From Sporosarcina limicola (GTDB taxonomy: Bacteria; Bacillota; Bacilli; Bacillales_A; Planococcaceae): 42,793 nucleotides of DNA. The DNA lies in assembly GCF_014873855.1 (NCBI RefSeq), contig NZ_JADBEL010000030.1, forward strand, positions 1-42,793, read 5' to 3'. The position numbers and the translations under genes were made by a program. The notes beneath the pieces are model-generated. The model did no database searches. It saw only the letters and a program-made list of their open reading frames with translations, and had not been told where the DNA came from. Positions 25,490 to 32,893 of this stretch are shown in pieces. Each line of letters opens with the position of its first letter. Positions within the stretch are counted from its first letter, which is position 1.

Positions 25490-26504
25490 ATAGAGACCTC
25501 CCTAAAGCAAGAACTTCGTCAGCATTTGGTGATTGCTCATCATTTAACCAACATTTCGCGGAGTGACTAGAACTAATTTCATAATCTAGGGGCATTTGAT
25601 CAACGCAAATATCCATTGCATATTTACACCTTGGTGCAAATGGACACCCTTTTGGAGGTGCAAATAAGTCAGGCGGTGAACCCTCAATCGGAATCAGTCT
25701 TTCCTTTGTCGTACTCATGAAATCCGGAATAGACTCCATTAACCCCCATGTGTAAGGATGCTTCGGATTCTCAAAAATCTCATGAACTGTCCCAGTTTCC
25801 ACAATAACACCTGCATACATGACCGCTACTCTTTCAGCGGTTTCCGCAACTACACCTAAATCATGTGTGATTAAAATAATTGCCGTATCTGTTTTTTCTT
25901 TCAACTCAATCATTAATTTCAGTACTTGTGCTTGAATCGTTACATCAAGAGCCGTTGTTGGTTCATCGGCAATTAATAATTCAGGTCTACATGCTAATGC
26001 AATTGCAATCATTACCCGTTGGCGCATTCCCCCACTAAACTCATGAGGATATTGGTCATAACGCTGCTCTGGATTAGGTATTCCTACTAGTTTAATCATA
26101 TTAATTGCTTGTTCTTTCGCATCACGTTTACTTATTTTTTGATGAATGATTAACCCCTCTGCTATTTGAGATCCTATCTTCATCGTCGGGTTTAAAGAAG
26201 TCATTGGATCTTGAAAGATCATACTGATTTTAGAACCTTTTAATTTTCGCAACTCTCTTTTCTTTAACTCCAATAAATTCTGTCCTTTATAGTGAATCGT
26301 CCCATTTTTTATATCAGCAACGCTCATCGGCAATAAACCCATTATTGTTTGTACCGTGACACTTTTACCGCTACCACTTTCGCCTACAATCGCAAGAATT
26401 TCACTTTTGTTAATGTGAAATGAAACATCACGTACAGCTTTGACTTCTCCGCCATATGTCCTGAAATTCACTTCCAAATTTTTCACTTCTAATAATTGCT
26501 CCAT
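25482..26504 (-). CDS. oppD: Oligopeptide ABC transporter ATPase, OppD-type
   Basis: 340 residues. Walker [16 protein letters not shown]-loop [13 protein letters not shown], signature [13 protein letters not shown], Walker [13 protein letters not shown], and the C-terminal [20 protein letters not shown] domain of peptide-transporter ATPases. AGGAGG is 6-7 bases before the ATG; the upstream oppC stop is 11 bases away. Functions as a heterodimer with OppF. Confidence 0.93.
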   Translation of the reverse strand: MEQLLEVKNLEVNFRTYGGEVKAVRDVSFHINKSEILAIVGESGSGKSVTVQTIMGLLPMSVADIKNGTIHYKGQNLLELKKRELRKLKGSKISMIFQDPMTSLNPTMKIGSQIAEGLIIHQKISKRDAKEQAINMIKLVGIPNPEQRYDQYPHEFSGGMRQRVMIAIALACRPELLIADEPTTALDVTIQAQVLKLMIELKEKTDTAIILITHDLGVVAETAERVAVMYAGVIVETGTVHEIFENPKHPYTWGLMESIPDFMSTTKERLIPIEGSPPDLFAPPKGCPFAPRCKYAMDICVDQMPLDYEISSSHSAKCWLNDEQSPNADEVLALGRSLYE

Positions 26505-26515
26505 TTACACACCTC

Positions 26516-27460
26516 CTATTTTCTATCCCTTGGATCTAACGCATCTTGGATACCATCTCCAAATACATTAAATGCAAACATAGTAAGTGAAATCAGGAAT
26601 CCCGGGAAGAAAAGTCTCCACCATTGACCACTTAAAATGACACCTAACGCATCATTCGCCATCGTTCCCCAACTCGCAAATGGTGCTTGAACTCCTAAGC
26701 CTAAAAAACTTAGAAATGATTCGGCAAAAATCGCTGTCGGAATTGTAAATGTTAAATTGACAATAATAATCCCCATTGTATTCGGCAATAGATGCCTCGA
26801 AATGATTTTCGTATGGGATGTGCCTAATTTCTCTGCGGCTTGGACATATTCTTGTGATTTCAATTGGAGTATTTGCCCCCGAATTATTCGGGCCATACCA
26901 ACCCATCCTGTAACGGACAGGGCAATAATAATAGCTGTTATTCCTGGTTCCATGATTACCATTAATAAAATAACGATTAATAGATATGGAATTCCGTAAA
27001 GCACTTCAACGATTCTCATCAATAAGCCATCAATGCGATCGCCCTTCTTTCCGCGTCCGGCCATATACCCCGAAACGCCACCTACAATTACACCTAGTAT
27101 TAGATCTATAAGCGCTGCAACAATACCTATTATTAAAGAAACCCTTGCTCCATACCAAGACCTTGTCCACATATCCCGGCCTAAATTATCTGTTCCGAAC
27201 CAATGTTCCACCGAAGGAGGCAAGTTCGTTTTTGTAAGATTTTGTTCAGAAGGTGAAAACGGAACCATCGACGGTCCAAATAAAGCTAGAAATACAATAA
27301 TCGCTAGTAAAAAGAAACCTAATAACGCTAGCTTGTTTCTCATGATACTTAGTAGCGTATCCTTCCATACACTTAAACTAGGACGTTGAATATCATCAAT
27401 TACCTTTTTACTTGGATCTATAGGAGTAAATAAGGAATTATCTGCTCGTTTAATTACCAC
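26516..27460 (-). CDS. oppC: Oligopeptide ABC transporter permease, OppC-type
   Basis: 314 residues from a GTG at 27460 preceded by GGAGG 6 bases upstream. The frame continues to an ATG at 27499, but that lies inside oppB and lacks a ribosome binding site. N-terminal cytoplasmic region, one early helix (LLAIIVFLALFGP), FGTDNLGRDMWTRSWYGARV (family signature), five further helices, and EAA loop EKLGTSHTKIISRHLLPNTM. Forms the membrane channel with OppB. The GTG overlaps the oppB end closely, consistent with coupled translation. Confidence 0.92.
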   Translation of the reverse strand: MVIKRADNSLFTPIDPSKKVIDDIQRPSLSVWKDTLLSIMRNKLALLGFFLLAIIVFLALFGPSMVPFSPSEQNLTKTNLPPSVEHWFGTDNLGRDMWTRSWYGARVSLIIGIVAALIDLILGVIVGGVSGYMAGRGKKGDRIDGLLMRIVEVLYGIPYLLIVILLMVIMEPGITAIIIALSVTGWVGMARIIRGQILQLKSQEYVQAAEKLGTSHTKIISRHLLPNTMGIIIVNLTFTIPTAIFAESFLSFLGLGVQAPFASWGTMANDALGVILSGQWWRLFFPGFLISLTMFAFNVFGDGIQDALDPRDRK

Positions 27461-27461
27461 G

Positions 27462-28388
27462 TTATCCCTCCTTACTCGTAAGACTAATTCGTGGGTCAAT
27501 AAGTCTGTACGAGATATCTATCAAGAAAAGTGTAACTACCAAAATGACACTGAAGAAGATTGTTGTTCCCATGATGACTGGATAATCTCGGTTAAATATA
27601 CTATCCACGAAATAACGGCCAATGCCTGGAATAGCAAAGATTTTTTCAATTACAAACGTTCCAGTAATCAACGAAGCGAATAACGGACCTATAAATGATA
27701 CAACTGGCAGGATAGCATTACGAATCCCGTGTTTAATAACAATTCCAGCTGTACTTAATCCTTTTGCATCCGCAGTTTTAATATAATTCGCATTCATAAC
27801 TTCAATCATGCTTGACCTCATAAATCGTGCAACGACGGCTAGCGGCATGGAAGCTAATGCAAGTGACGGCAGCACTGTATGTTTCCAAGTTCCCCAAGTC
27901 GCTACTGGGAATAGACCCCATTCGACTGAAAAGAACTTTATTAACAATGGGGCTAAAATAAAACTAGGAATTGATATCCCGATAATCGCTATAATCATCG
28001 CTAGATAATCAATGAATCGATTATGATAGAGTGCTGCTATTATTCCAAGGAGTAAACCGAAAACGAGTGCTAATACGAGTGCTTGAGCCCCTAGCAGTGC
28101 CGAAGGAGGAAACCCGGATAGAATAATATCATTTACCGATCTCGTTCGTGATTGTATAGAAGGGCCTAAATCTAGCGAAACTAAATCCTTTATGTATAAC
28201 ACATATTGAACTGCGATTGGTTTATCCAGATTATATTTCGCCCTCATATTATTTAAAACTTCCTCTGGTAAAACGTCAGCATCAGAAGCAAACGGATCAC
28301 CTGGTATAAACTTCATCATCACGAATGTCAATGTCGCAATAACCCATATCGTTAAAATCATTGTAAAAAAACGCTTCAATATATACAT
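27462..28388 (-). CDS. oppB: Oligopeptide ABC transporter permease, OppB-type
   Basis: 308 residues from the ATG at 28388, which has GGAGGGAG 8-11 bases upstream; the longer frame to 28424 is unlikely since it abuts the Lrp stop. Starts MYILKRFFTMILTIWVIATL (first helix), then FIPGDPF, a periplasmic loop and five helices; EAA loop DAKGLSTAGIVIKHGIRNAI and FVIEKIFAIPGIGRYFVDSI near the end are family hallmarks. First transporter gene after the Lrp-type regulator. Confidence 0.92.
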   Translation of the reverse strand: MYILKRFFTMILTIWVIATLTFVMMKFIPGDPFASDADVLPEEVLNNMRAKYNLDKPIAVQYVLYIKDLVSLDLGPSIQSRTRSVNDIILSGFPPSALLGAQALVLALVFGLLLGIIAALYHNRFIDYLAMIIAIIGISIPSFILAPLLIKFFSVEWGLFPVATWGTWKHTVLPSLALASMPLAVVARFMRSSMIEVMNANYIKTADAKGLSTAGIVIKHGIRNAILPVVSFIGPLFASLITGTFVIEKIFAIPGIGRYFVDSIFNRDYPVIMGTTIFFSVILVVTLFLIDISYRLIDPRISLTSKEG

Positions 28389-28424
28389 TTTAGTCTCTCC
28401 CTCCACCACCAATATGCCAAGCAT

Positions 28425-28871
28425 TCAGTCTACTTGATATGAACTTTTTGATACTTCTAATTGAATCATTGTGTTAAGTTCTATAATTTCACTATGTTCA
28501 TATAACGAAAGAATCAACTTTGTTATATGCTCCTGATTTGCCGCTGCAACTTGAATTAAAAGCGGATATTCCCCAGTAGTTATTGTGATATATCTGATAT
28601 GCTGAATATTTTTTAAATCTTCAATTACTTTATTCAAGCCGTTTGGTTTTATTTTAAGTTGAATAAAAGCCCCTTCCTTTAACCCAATTGTTATGGGGTT
28701 TATTCTGCCCACGATTTCTAATATTCCACTATCAATTAAATTCATATATCTCATTCTGATTGTTTTTTCTGTTACCTCAAGAGTTTTAGACAAATCTCTA
28801 AATGACATGCGCCCATCTTTTGACAGTAATTTAATTATGCTTTTATCTAAATTATCTATACTACTTTTCAC
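28425..28871 (-). CDS. Lrp/AsnC-family transcriptional regulator
   Basis: 148 residues, normal length. N-terminal helix-turn-helix (LDKSIIKLLSKDGRMSFRDL, then VTEKTIRMRYMNLIDSGIL) in about 7-55 and a C-terminal RAM-type ligand domain in about 65-140 (LNKVIEDLKNIQHIRYITIT, EYPLLIQVAA). Such proteins bind amino acids and act as local or global regulators. It is the first gene of the opp operon and diverges from the amidohydrolase gene at 29063, so it probably controls both promoters in the 191-base interval. The start is a GTG with a close GGTGG; start confidence is moderate. Confidence 0.9.
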   Translation of the reverse strand: MKSSIDNLDKSIIKLLSKDGRMSFRDLSKTLEVTEKTIRMRYMNLIDSGILEIVGRINPITIGLKEGAFIQLKIKPNGLNKVIEDLKNIQHIRYITITTGEYPLLIQVAAANQEHITKLILSLYEHSEIIELNTMIQLEVSKSSYQVD

Positions 28872-28947
28872 TTTCCACCAACTTCCAGTATGAATTCACA
28901 AATAAAATCCCTTTTAAATGGTTCAATATACAAATAACGACTTGAAA

Positions 28948-28976
28948 ACGATACTGGATCTGAAATTTCATATCGT
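28948..28976. promoter_or_regulatory. Nested dyad in the Lrp/amidohydrolase divergent promoter region
   Basis: The 191-base gap 28872-29062 holds a perfect palindrome TGAAATTTCA (28961-28970) and outer arms ACGATA (28948-28953) and TATCGT (28971-28976). Its position between two divergent genes, one a Lrp-type regulator, makes it a candidate operator. No consensus was tested. Confidence 0.35.
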
Positions 28977-29062
28977 AAAAAGATACGTTATAGGTTATTA
29001 TAGTTACACAGCTATCAGAAAGCAACCAATTTTCTTATTACTTTAAAAGGAGAGGATTAATA

Positions 29063-30205
29063 ATGTTAATAATAAAGAATGCTAAAATAATCACAGTCTC
29101 ATCTGAAACGATTGAAGAGGGTATGATAGTGGTAAAAGATGGGCTGTTTTTGTCCATCGGAAAAAATCTTGACATTCCTTCAGGAGCAGAAGTCATTGAT
29201 GCCCAAGGAAATATAGTTACCCCAGGTTTAATAGATGTACATACTCATTTGGGCGTAAACGAAGAAGGTGGAGGCCGCGACGGTCATGATTTTAACGAGG
29301 TAAGTTCAGAGGTTACTCCAGAAGTGAGAGCCCTAGATGGAATACTTCCAAGTGATAAAGGTTTCGAGGACGCTAGAAACTCGGGTGTCACTACAGTACA
29401 GATTATGCCAGGAAGCGCTAATATTATTGGTGGCGAAATGGTTGCACTAAAAACCATTGGTAATGTAGTCGATCAAATGGTTATTAAAAATCCATCCGGC
29501 CTAAAAGCAGCAATGGGTGAAAATCCGAAAAAGTTCCATGGTGAAAAAGGAAGAGCTGGTTCCACCAGGATGGGAGTTGCCGGTCGACTTAGAGAAAAGC
29601 TAATCGAAGGCCTCAACTACATTAATAAATCTGAAATTAGCTCTTTTGAAAGAAATCTCGGATTAGAAAATATAGCAAAAGTTTTACGAAAAGAAATCCC
29701 TTTAAGAGTCCATGCCCATCGTGCTGATGACATTGCAACAGCACTTCGAATTAAAAGAGAATTTAACATTGATATGACAATAGAACATTGTACAGAGGGG
29801 CATAAAATTTCAAGTTTCATCGCTGAACACGATGTAATGGTTTCCGTCGGTCCGACAATGTCTACAAGGTCAAAACAAGAACTTAAAGATAAAGGCTGGA
29901 ATACTTTAGTGGAACTAGTTAAAGAGGGAGTCCAGATTTCAATAACTACAGATCATCCAGTAGTTAGTATTGAACATTTAAGAACGAGTGCAATTCTAGC
30001 TGTAAAGAGCGGTCTCTCAGAAAAAGTAGCACTTGAAGCAATTACGTTGAACTCTGCTAAACATATTGGAGTTGCAGATCGTGTAGGCTCAATAGAAGTA
30101 GGAAAAGATGCAGACTTCGTTATTTGGAGCGGGGATCCTTTTGATTTAAGATCAAGTGCCCAATCTACATTTATCAATGGCAAATGTGTGTATCGTTCCC
30201 ATTAA
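29063..30205 (+). CDS. Amidohydrolase (imidazolonepropionase-like / metal-dependent hydrolase)
   Basis: 380 residues. Amidohydrolase-superfamily layout: N-terminal beta-sandwich (IIKNAKIITVSSETIEEGMI), metal ligands in PGLIDVHTHLG (HxH, near residue 60), then VHAHRADDI, IEHCTEGH and the catalytic Asp in ISITTDHPVV, and a C-terminal VGSIEVGKDADFVIWSGDPF that returns to the sandwich domain. The HxH plus HAHR pattern is like imidazolonepropionase-type and prolidase-type (Xaa-Pro) amidohydrolases. AGGAGAGG 7 bases upstream supports the ATG. It is transcribed divergently from the Lrp-opp operon, so substrate may be an amide or dipeptide derived from imported peptides. Reaction not determinable from sequence alone. 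Confidence 0.85.
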   Translation: MLIIKNAKIITVSSETIEEGMIVVKDGLFLSIGKNLDIPSGAEVIDAQGNIVTPGLIDVHTHLGVNEEGGGRDGHDFNEVSSEVTPEVRALDGILPSDKGFEDARNSGVTTVQIMPGSANIIGGEMVALKTIGNVVDQMVIKNPSGLKAAMGENPKKFHGEKGRAGSTRMGVAGRLREKLIEGLNYINKSEISSFERNLGLENIAKVLRKEIPLRVHAHRADDIATALRIKREFNIDMTIEHCTEGHKISSFIAEHDVMVSVGPTMSTRSKQELKDKGWNTLVELVKEGVQISITTDHPVVSIEHLRTSAILAVKSGLSEKVALEAITLNSAKHIGVADRVGSIEVGKDADFVIWSGDPFDLRSSAQSTFINGKCVYRSH

Positions 30206-30250
30206 TAAAAATAGACAAGAATGCGGAATTGGCATCTTGTCTATTTTTAT
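30206..30250. terminator. Bidirectional terminator between convergent genes
   Basis: AAAATAGACAAGA (from about 30208) pairs with TCTTGTCTATTTT (30235-30247), with inner TGC/GCA pairs, and T-runs on both strands. It serves the amidohydrolase (plus) and the alpha/beta hydrolase (minus, stop at 30261). Confidence 0.82.
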
Positions 30251-30260
30251 ATTTTATTGT

Positions 30261-31139
30261 TTAATTAATACTGTTCTTCACATACTCTTTAACAGTTACA
30301 ATAAATTTATTGTGCTCATCTTTTATTACTCCATGACTACTTTCCTCAAAGATAACCAATTTACTGTTTGGTATTTTTTCATTCATAAATATCGATCCTT
30401 CAACTGGTGTTATCCAATCATGTCTCCCAGCAATTATTAATGTAGGAACATGTATAGATGGTAAAAAATCGACTGCATTATAATCTCTTAAAAAACCTCC
30501 AAAACCTTCATTTAATGCTTCATAGGAACGATTAGATCTCCTGCTTGCATTTTCTCTTGATAGGTTCTCTTCGACCGTATCTTTATAGCTATATGAATAT
30601 AATGGCGCCATAACTTCATAATACTGTTCTTGCTGATCGCCAGATTTAAAAGCACCATCCCATAGCACTTGTGCCATCTCTTGTTGTTCCTGCGTCCCTT
30701 TTTGCTTCACAATTTCTTTTGCTTTATCAGTGAAATCACTGCTCGGTGCCGTTACAACAAGCAATAATGATTTCAGGTTTTCTTGATACTTTTTAGCATA
30801 TTCCAATGCAACCATTCCACCATAGGATTGTCCTAACAGAACAATTTTATCTAACCCTAGGTACTTTCTTAGTTCCTCTATATCCTCTACATTATTTTTC
30901 ATCGTATATGTAGACTGTGGACCTCTTTCAGATTTACCACTTCCCCGATTATCGATATAAACGAGTTGCATTACTTCTGATAATGGGCTAAGTGCTGGTT
31001 TGAAACCTGTATGATCTCCTCCCGGGCCACCATGTAATACAAAACAGACCGGTTTTTCTCTCATCATTGGTCCTTCAGGTACAAATCCAGCACCTTCTAC
31101 ATCAAAAAACAGCTTAATTCCATTAATATGAGCGTACAT
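30261..31139 (-). CDS. Alpha/beta hydrolase, proline iminopeptidase-like (S33)
   Basis: 292 residues. Oxyanion motif HGGPGGDHTGF near residue 35, YIDNRGSGKSE, nucleophile elbow LLGQSYGGMVALEYAKKY (Ser near 104), acid in IIAGRHDWITP, catalytic His in FEESSHGVI. The HGGPGG and DxRGxGxS motifs are the proline iminopeptidase/tricorn-interacting-factor signature, which release N-terminal proline from small peptides. GGAGG 7 bases before the ATG. Cytoplasmic by lack of a signal peptide. Its place beside the opp and peptidase genes fits proline-peptide catabolism. Other S33 hydrolases share these motifs, so the reaction is likely, not certain. Confidence 0.82.
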   Translation of the reverse strand: MYAHINGIKLFFDVEGAGFVPEGPMMREKPVCFVLHGGPGGDHTGFKPALSPLSEVMQLVYIDNRGSGKSERGPQSTYTMKNNVEDIEELRKYLGLDKIVLLGQSYGGMVALEYAKKYQENLKSLLLVVTAPSSDFTDKAKEIVKQKGTQEQQEMAQVLWDGAFKSGDQQEQYYEVMAPLYSYSYKDTVEENLSRENASRRSNRSYEALNEGFGGFLRDYNAVDFLPSIHVPTLIIAGRHDWITPVEGSIFMNEKIPNSKLVIFEESSHGVIKDEHNKFIVTVKEYVKNSIN

Positions 31140-31187
31140 TTTAAAACCTCCATTATTTTTTTAAAGTATTCACCTTCCCTGGACTAT

Positions 31188-31204
31188 TTCGACACCTTGT
31201 CGAA
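31188..31204. promoter_or_regulatory. Candidate operator upstream of the alpha/beta hydrolase
   Basis: TTCGACA and TGTCGAA form a perfect 7-base inverted repeat with a 3-base spacer, about 50 bases before the start codon at 31139. Size and spacing suit a dimeric repressor; the regulator is unknown. Confidence 0.35.
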
Positions 31205-31301
31205 TACTCCTTTTTTATAAAGATTAATGAGAGACTGATTGCCTAATTCCGGTGATTTCTATTTTCTCTAAGCTGATATTCAATGCTGATTAATAGACGA
31301 T

Positions 31302-31325
31302 GGCTCAACTTTCGGAGTTGAATAA
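31302..31325 (-). repeat. Dispersed hairpin repeat (copy 3)
   Basis: On the minus strand TTATTCAACTCCGAAAGTTG followed by AGCC. It matches 6443-6466 and 7282-7302. Otherwise, between the hydrolase start and 31436 I see no gene. Confidence 0.65.
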
Positions 31326-31436
31326 CCTTGGTCAAATCGCATTTAGCTACTGGATGAATGCCTAACCCTTTTCGGCTATGAAAAATGACAGTTGCGTTAC
31401 TTGACCGACTGATGCATCAATCATATATCTACCTTC

Positions 31437-31796
31437 CTATAACTTATCGTCATTAATAACAACAAAGTTAGAGTGCTCACGTTTTTCCGGTTCTAGAAAC
31501 TCGACTAAATCTTCTTTATCCGACTCCATATCATAAAAAGAATATTCATCATTATAATTATATATACTCGGCACTATTTATTTGTAATTCATTAGGGGGT
31601 GCTACCTAATGAGGTACAAATCAGTGGAAACTGAAAAATACTCACGAAACCAATGAATAAATCTAGCGTAGAAGCGATGTTTGAGGTATTTTATATTTCT
31701 ACATATATGTTCCTTGCTTTCCATTTGCTAAGTGCCGAGTTTATAGGCTATATCTTCTGCCTGCTCTTGTGTCATTATTTTAAACTTAAACCTTAT
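31437..31796 (-). pseudogene. GNAT-family acetyltransferase, interrupted by a small inverted-repeat element
   Basis: The N-terminal piece reads RFKFKIMTQEQAEDIAYK (to about 31741) and the second, from 31565 down, reads YNYNDEYSFYDMESDKEDLV, then EFLEPEKREHSNFVVINDDK and a premature TAG at 31437. Joined, they give the start of a GNAT acetyltransferase of the common type with TQEQAEDIAYNWxYxGEYSFYDM as I recall it. The two pieces are split by the element at 31566-31740, and the acetyl-CoA-binding second half of the domain is missing. AAGGGGAG precedes an ATA at 31796 that may be a mutated ATG. Clearly non-functional. Confidence 0.7.
31566..31740. mobile_element. 175-bp MITE-like element with 10-bp terminal inverted repeats
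   Basis: ACTCGGCACT at 31566-31575 and AGTGCCGAGT at 31731-31740 are perfect inverted repeats, extendable with one mismatch into the flanking TATA-rich bases. The element sits inside the GNAT pseudogene, carries no gene and has an internal CATTAGG/CCTAATG dyad near 31592-31613. No clean target duplication is seen. Confidence 0.68.
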
Positions 31797-31826
31797 GATT
31801 TTCTCCCCTTTTATATCGGCACTTTT

Positions 31827-32057
31827 CTATAAATACAGCAACATTTCTCCTTCTTTCTCGTATAATTCAGCTTCGGTAAACATATTTTTTAAATACTTTG
31901 TAATAACTGATTTATCTACCTCAAACAGCTCACCTATTATTTTTTGCGTTATCCAAAAGTTTTTTTCGATTGAATGGGTACCTGTCACCATATAGCGTCG
32001 ACTTTTCTCGTTTAAACCGGGAATTAAAAATAGGATTCCTTGAACGACATGAGCCAT
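31827..32057 (-). pseudogene. Fragment resembling a RhuM-family protein
   Basis: The 76-residue frame contains NFWITQKIIGELFEVDKSVI and TKYLKNMFTEAELYEKE, which match the N-terminal winged-helix-like part of virulence RhuM-family proteins (typically WLTQxQxAELFxxxxxxIxxHIxNIFxEGEL, about 330 residues). After this the homology ends and the frame stops. The first 25-30 residues (to VTGTHSIEK) do not look like the family and probably come from unrelated DNA fused in front. So only about 45 residues are genuine. No ribosome binding site supports the ATG at 32057. A broken gene between two other disrupted loci. Confidence 0.5.
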
Positions 32058-32073
32058 CCCGGAATCCTTCTAT

Positions 32074-32397
32074 TTATCTAGGAAAACCAGGGAAAAATTG
32101 GTTTTCAAAGCCTGGAAATCTTTGGTGTCTAAAATCTGGAAAAAATCGGTTTTCAAATTCTGGAAATCTTTGGTGTCTAGAATCGGGAAAGAATTGGTTT
32201 TCAAACCCTGGAAATCTTTGGTGTCTAAAATCGGGAAAGAATTGGTTTTCAAATTCTGGAAACCTTTGATGTCTAAAATCAGGGAAAAATTGGTTTTCAA
32301 ATTCTGGAAACCTTTGATGTCTAGAATCAGGGAAAAATTGGTTTTCAAAGCCTGGAAACCTTTGCTGTCTTTCATTAAAACGCATTGGATTTACCAC
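32074..32397 (-). CDS. Small protein built of 16-residue tandem repeats
   Basis: 107 residues starting at a GTG at 32397 with AAGGGAG 7 bases upstream, a real translation signal. After MVNPMRFNERQQR comes FPGFENQFFPDSRHQR, repeated five times with small changes (FPEFENQFFPDFRHQR and so on), then a partial unit FPGFENQFFPGFPR and a TAA. Units are 48 bases. The protein is rich in Phe, Arg, Pro, Gln and His, has no signal peptide or membrane helix, and I do not recognise a family; some spore-coat or surface-associated proteins of Bacillales have this kind of composition. The opposite strand is also open, but without a start signal. Confidence 0.6.
   Translation of the reverse strand: MVNPMRFNERQQRFPGFENQFFPDSRHQRFPEFENQFFPDFRHQRFPEFENQFFPDFRHQRFPGFENQFFPDSRHQRFPEFENRFFPDFRHQRFPGFENQFFPGFPR
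32090..32360 (-). repeat. 48-bp tandem repeats (five full units plus a partial)
   Basis: Units resemble GGTTTTCAAATTCTGGAAAC + CTTTGATGTCTAAAATCAGG + GAAAAATT on the plus strand, 48 bases each, differing at a few positions. Some neighbouring units are nearly identical, suggesting recent expansion. Confidence 0.85.
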
Positions 32398-32830
32398 TTT
32401 TTAACTCCCTTCATAGAGTACAGTATAGTATAGACTATGTATAATTAATGAAGAAACTTAGACTAAGACCTATGTTTGGGAACCATTACATGGAACAATT
32501 TTGAATTGTTCTTTGCATAAAACTTTTGAGCAAATCTACATATACACTTTTCCCATGGGCTATATTTTTCATTATGGGAATAATCAGGGTTATCTTAATT
32601 GGTAATCTCAATAAAAAAATAAGAGCAAAATTAGCCTTTTAATTAACTATAATTTTGCTATACATCCAAAAACAAATTATCAGGCGTATTGATTATCCAG
32701 AAATCAGGTGTGAGTACTATGCAAATGAATTCAAGGGTACTGATACGCCAACCATAAGCACCAAGCTGAATACACTCAATAAAACGACTGAGTATAAAAA
32801 ACTAGCGTCACTTTATAAACGTACAGCGAT
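32398..32830. other. Gene-free stretch
   Basis: No convincing gene. A plus-strand frame from about 32655 gives protein-like sequence (YPEIRCEYYANEFKGTDTPT) but has no ribosome binding site and runs into the terminator at 32834; it could be a remnant. The promoter of the repeat-protein gene should lie at about 32400-32450. Confidence 0.4.
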
Positions 32831-32833
32831 TGG

Positions 32834-32884
32834 AACAGAAAAGGGCAGGCAAATGATTTCTCATTCGACCTGCCCTTTTCTGTT
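32834..32884 (-). terminator. Terminator of the two-component operon
   Basis: AACAGAAAAGGGCAGG (32834-32849) and CCTGCCCTTTTCTGTT (32869-32884) are a perfect 16-base stem with a 19-base loop, 10 bases beyond the kinase stop. Confidence 0.78.
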
Positions 32885-32893
32885 ACTAATTCA

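Noticed and set aside
31970..32433. Plus-strand and alternative minus-strand frames through the 48-bp repeats
   Set aside because: Because 48 is divisible by three, several frames stay open. Only the minus frame from the GTG at 32397 has a ribosome binding site.
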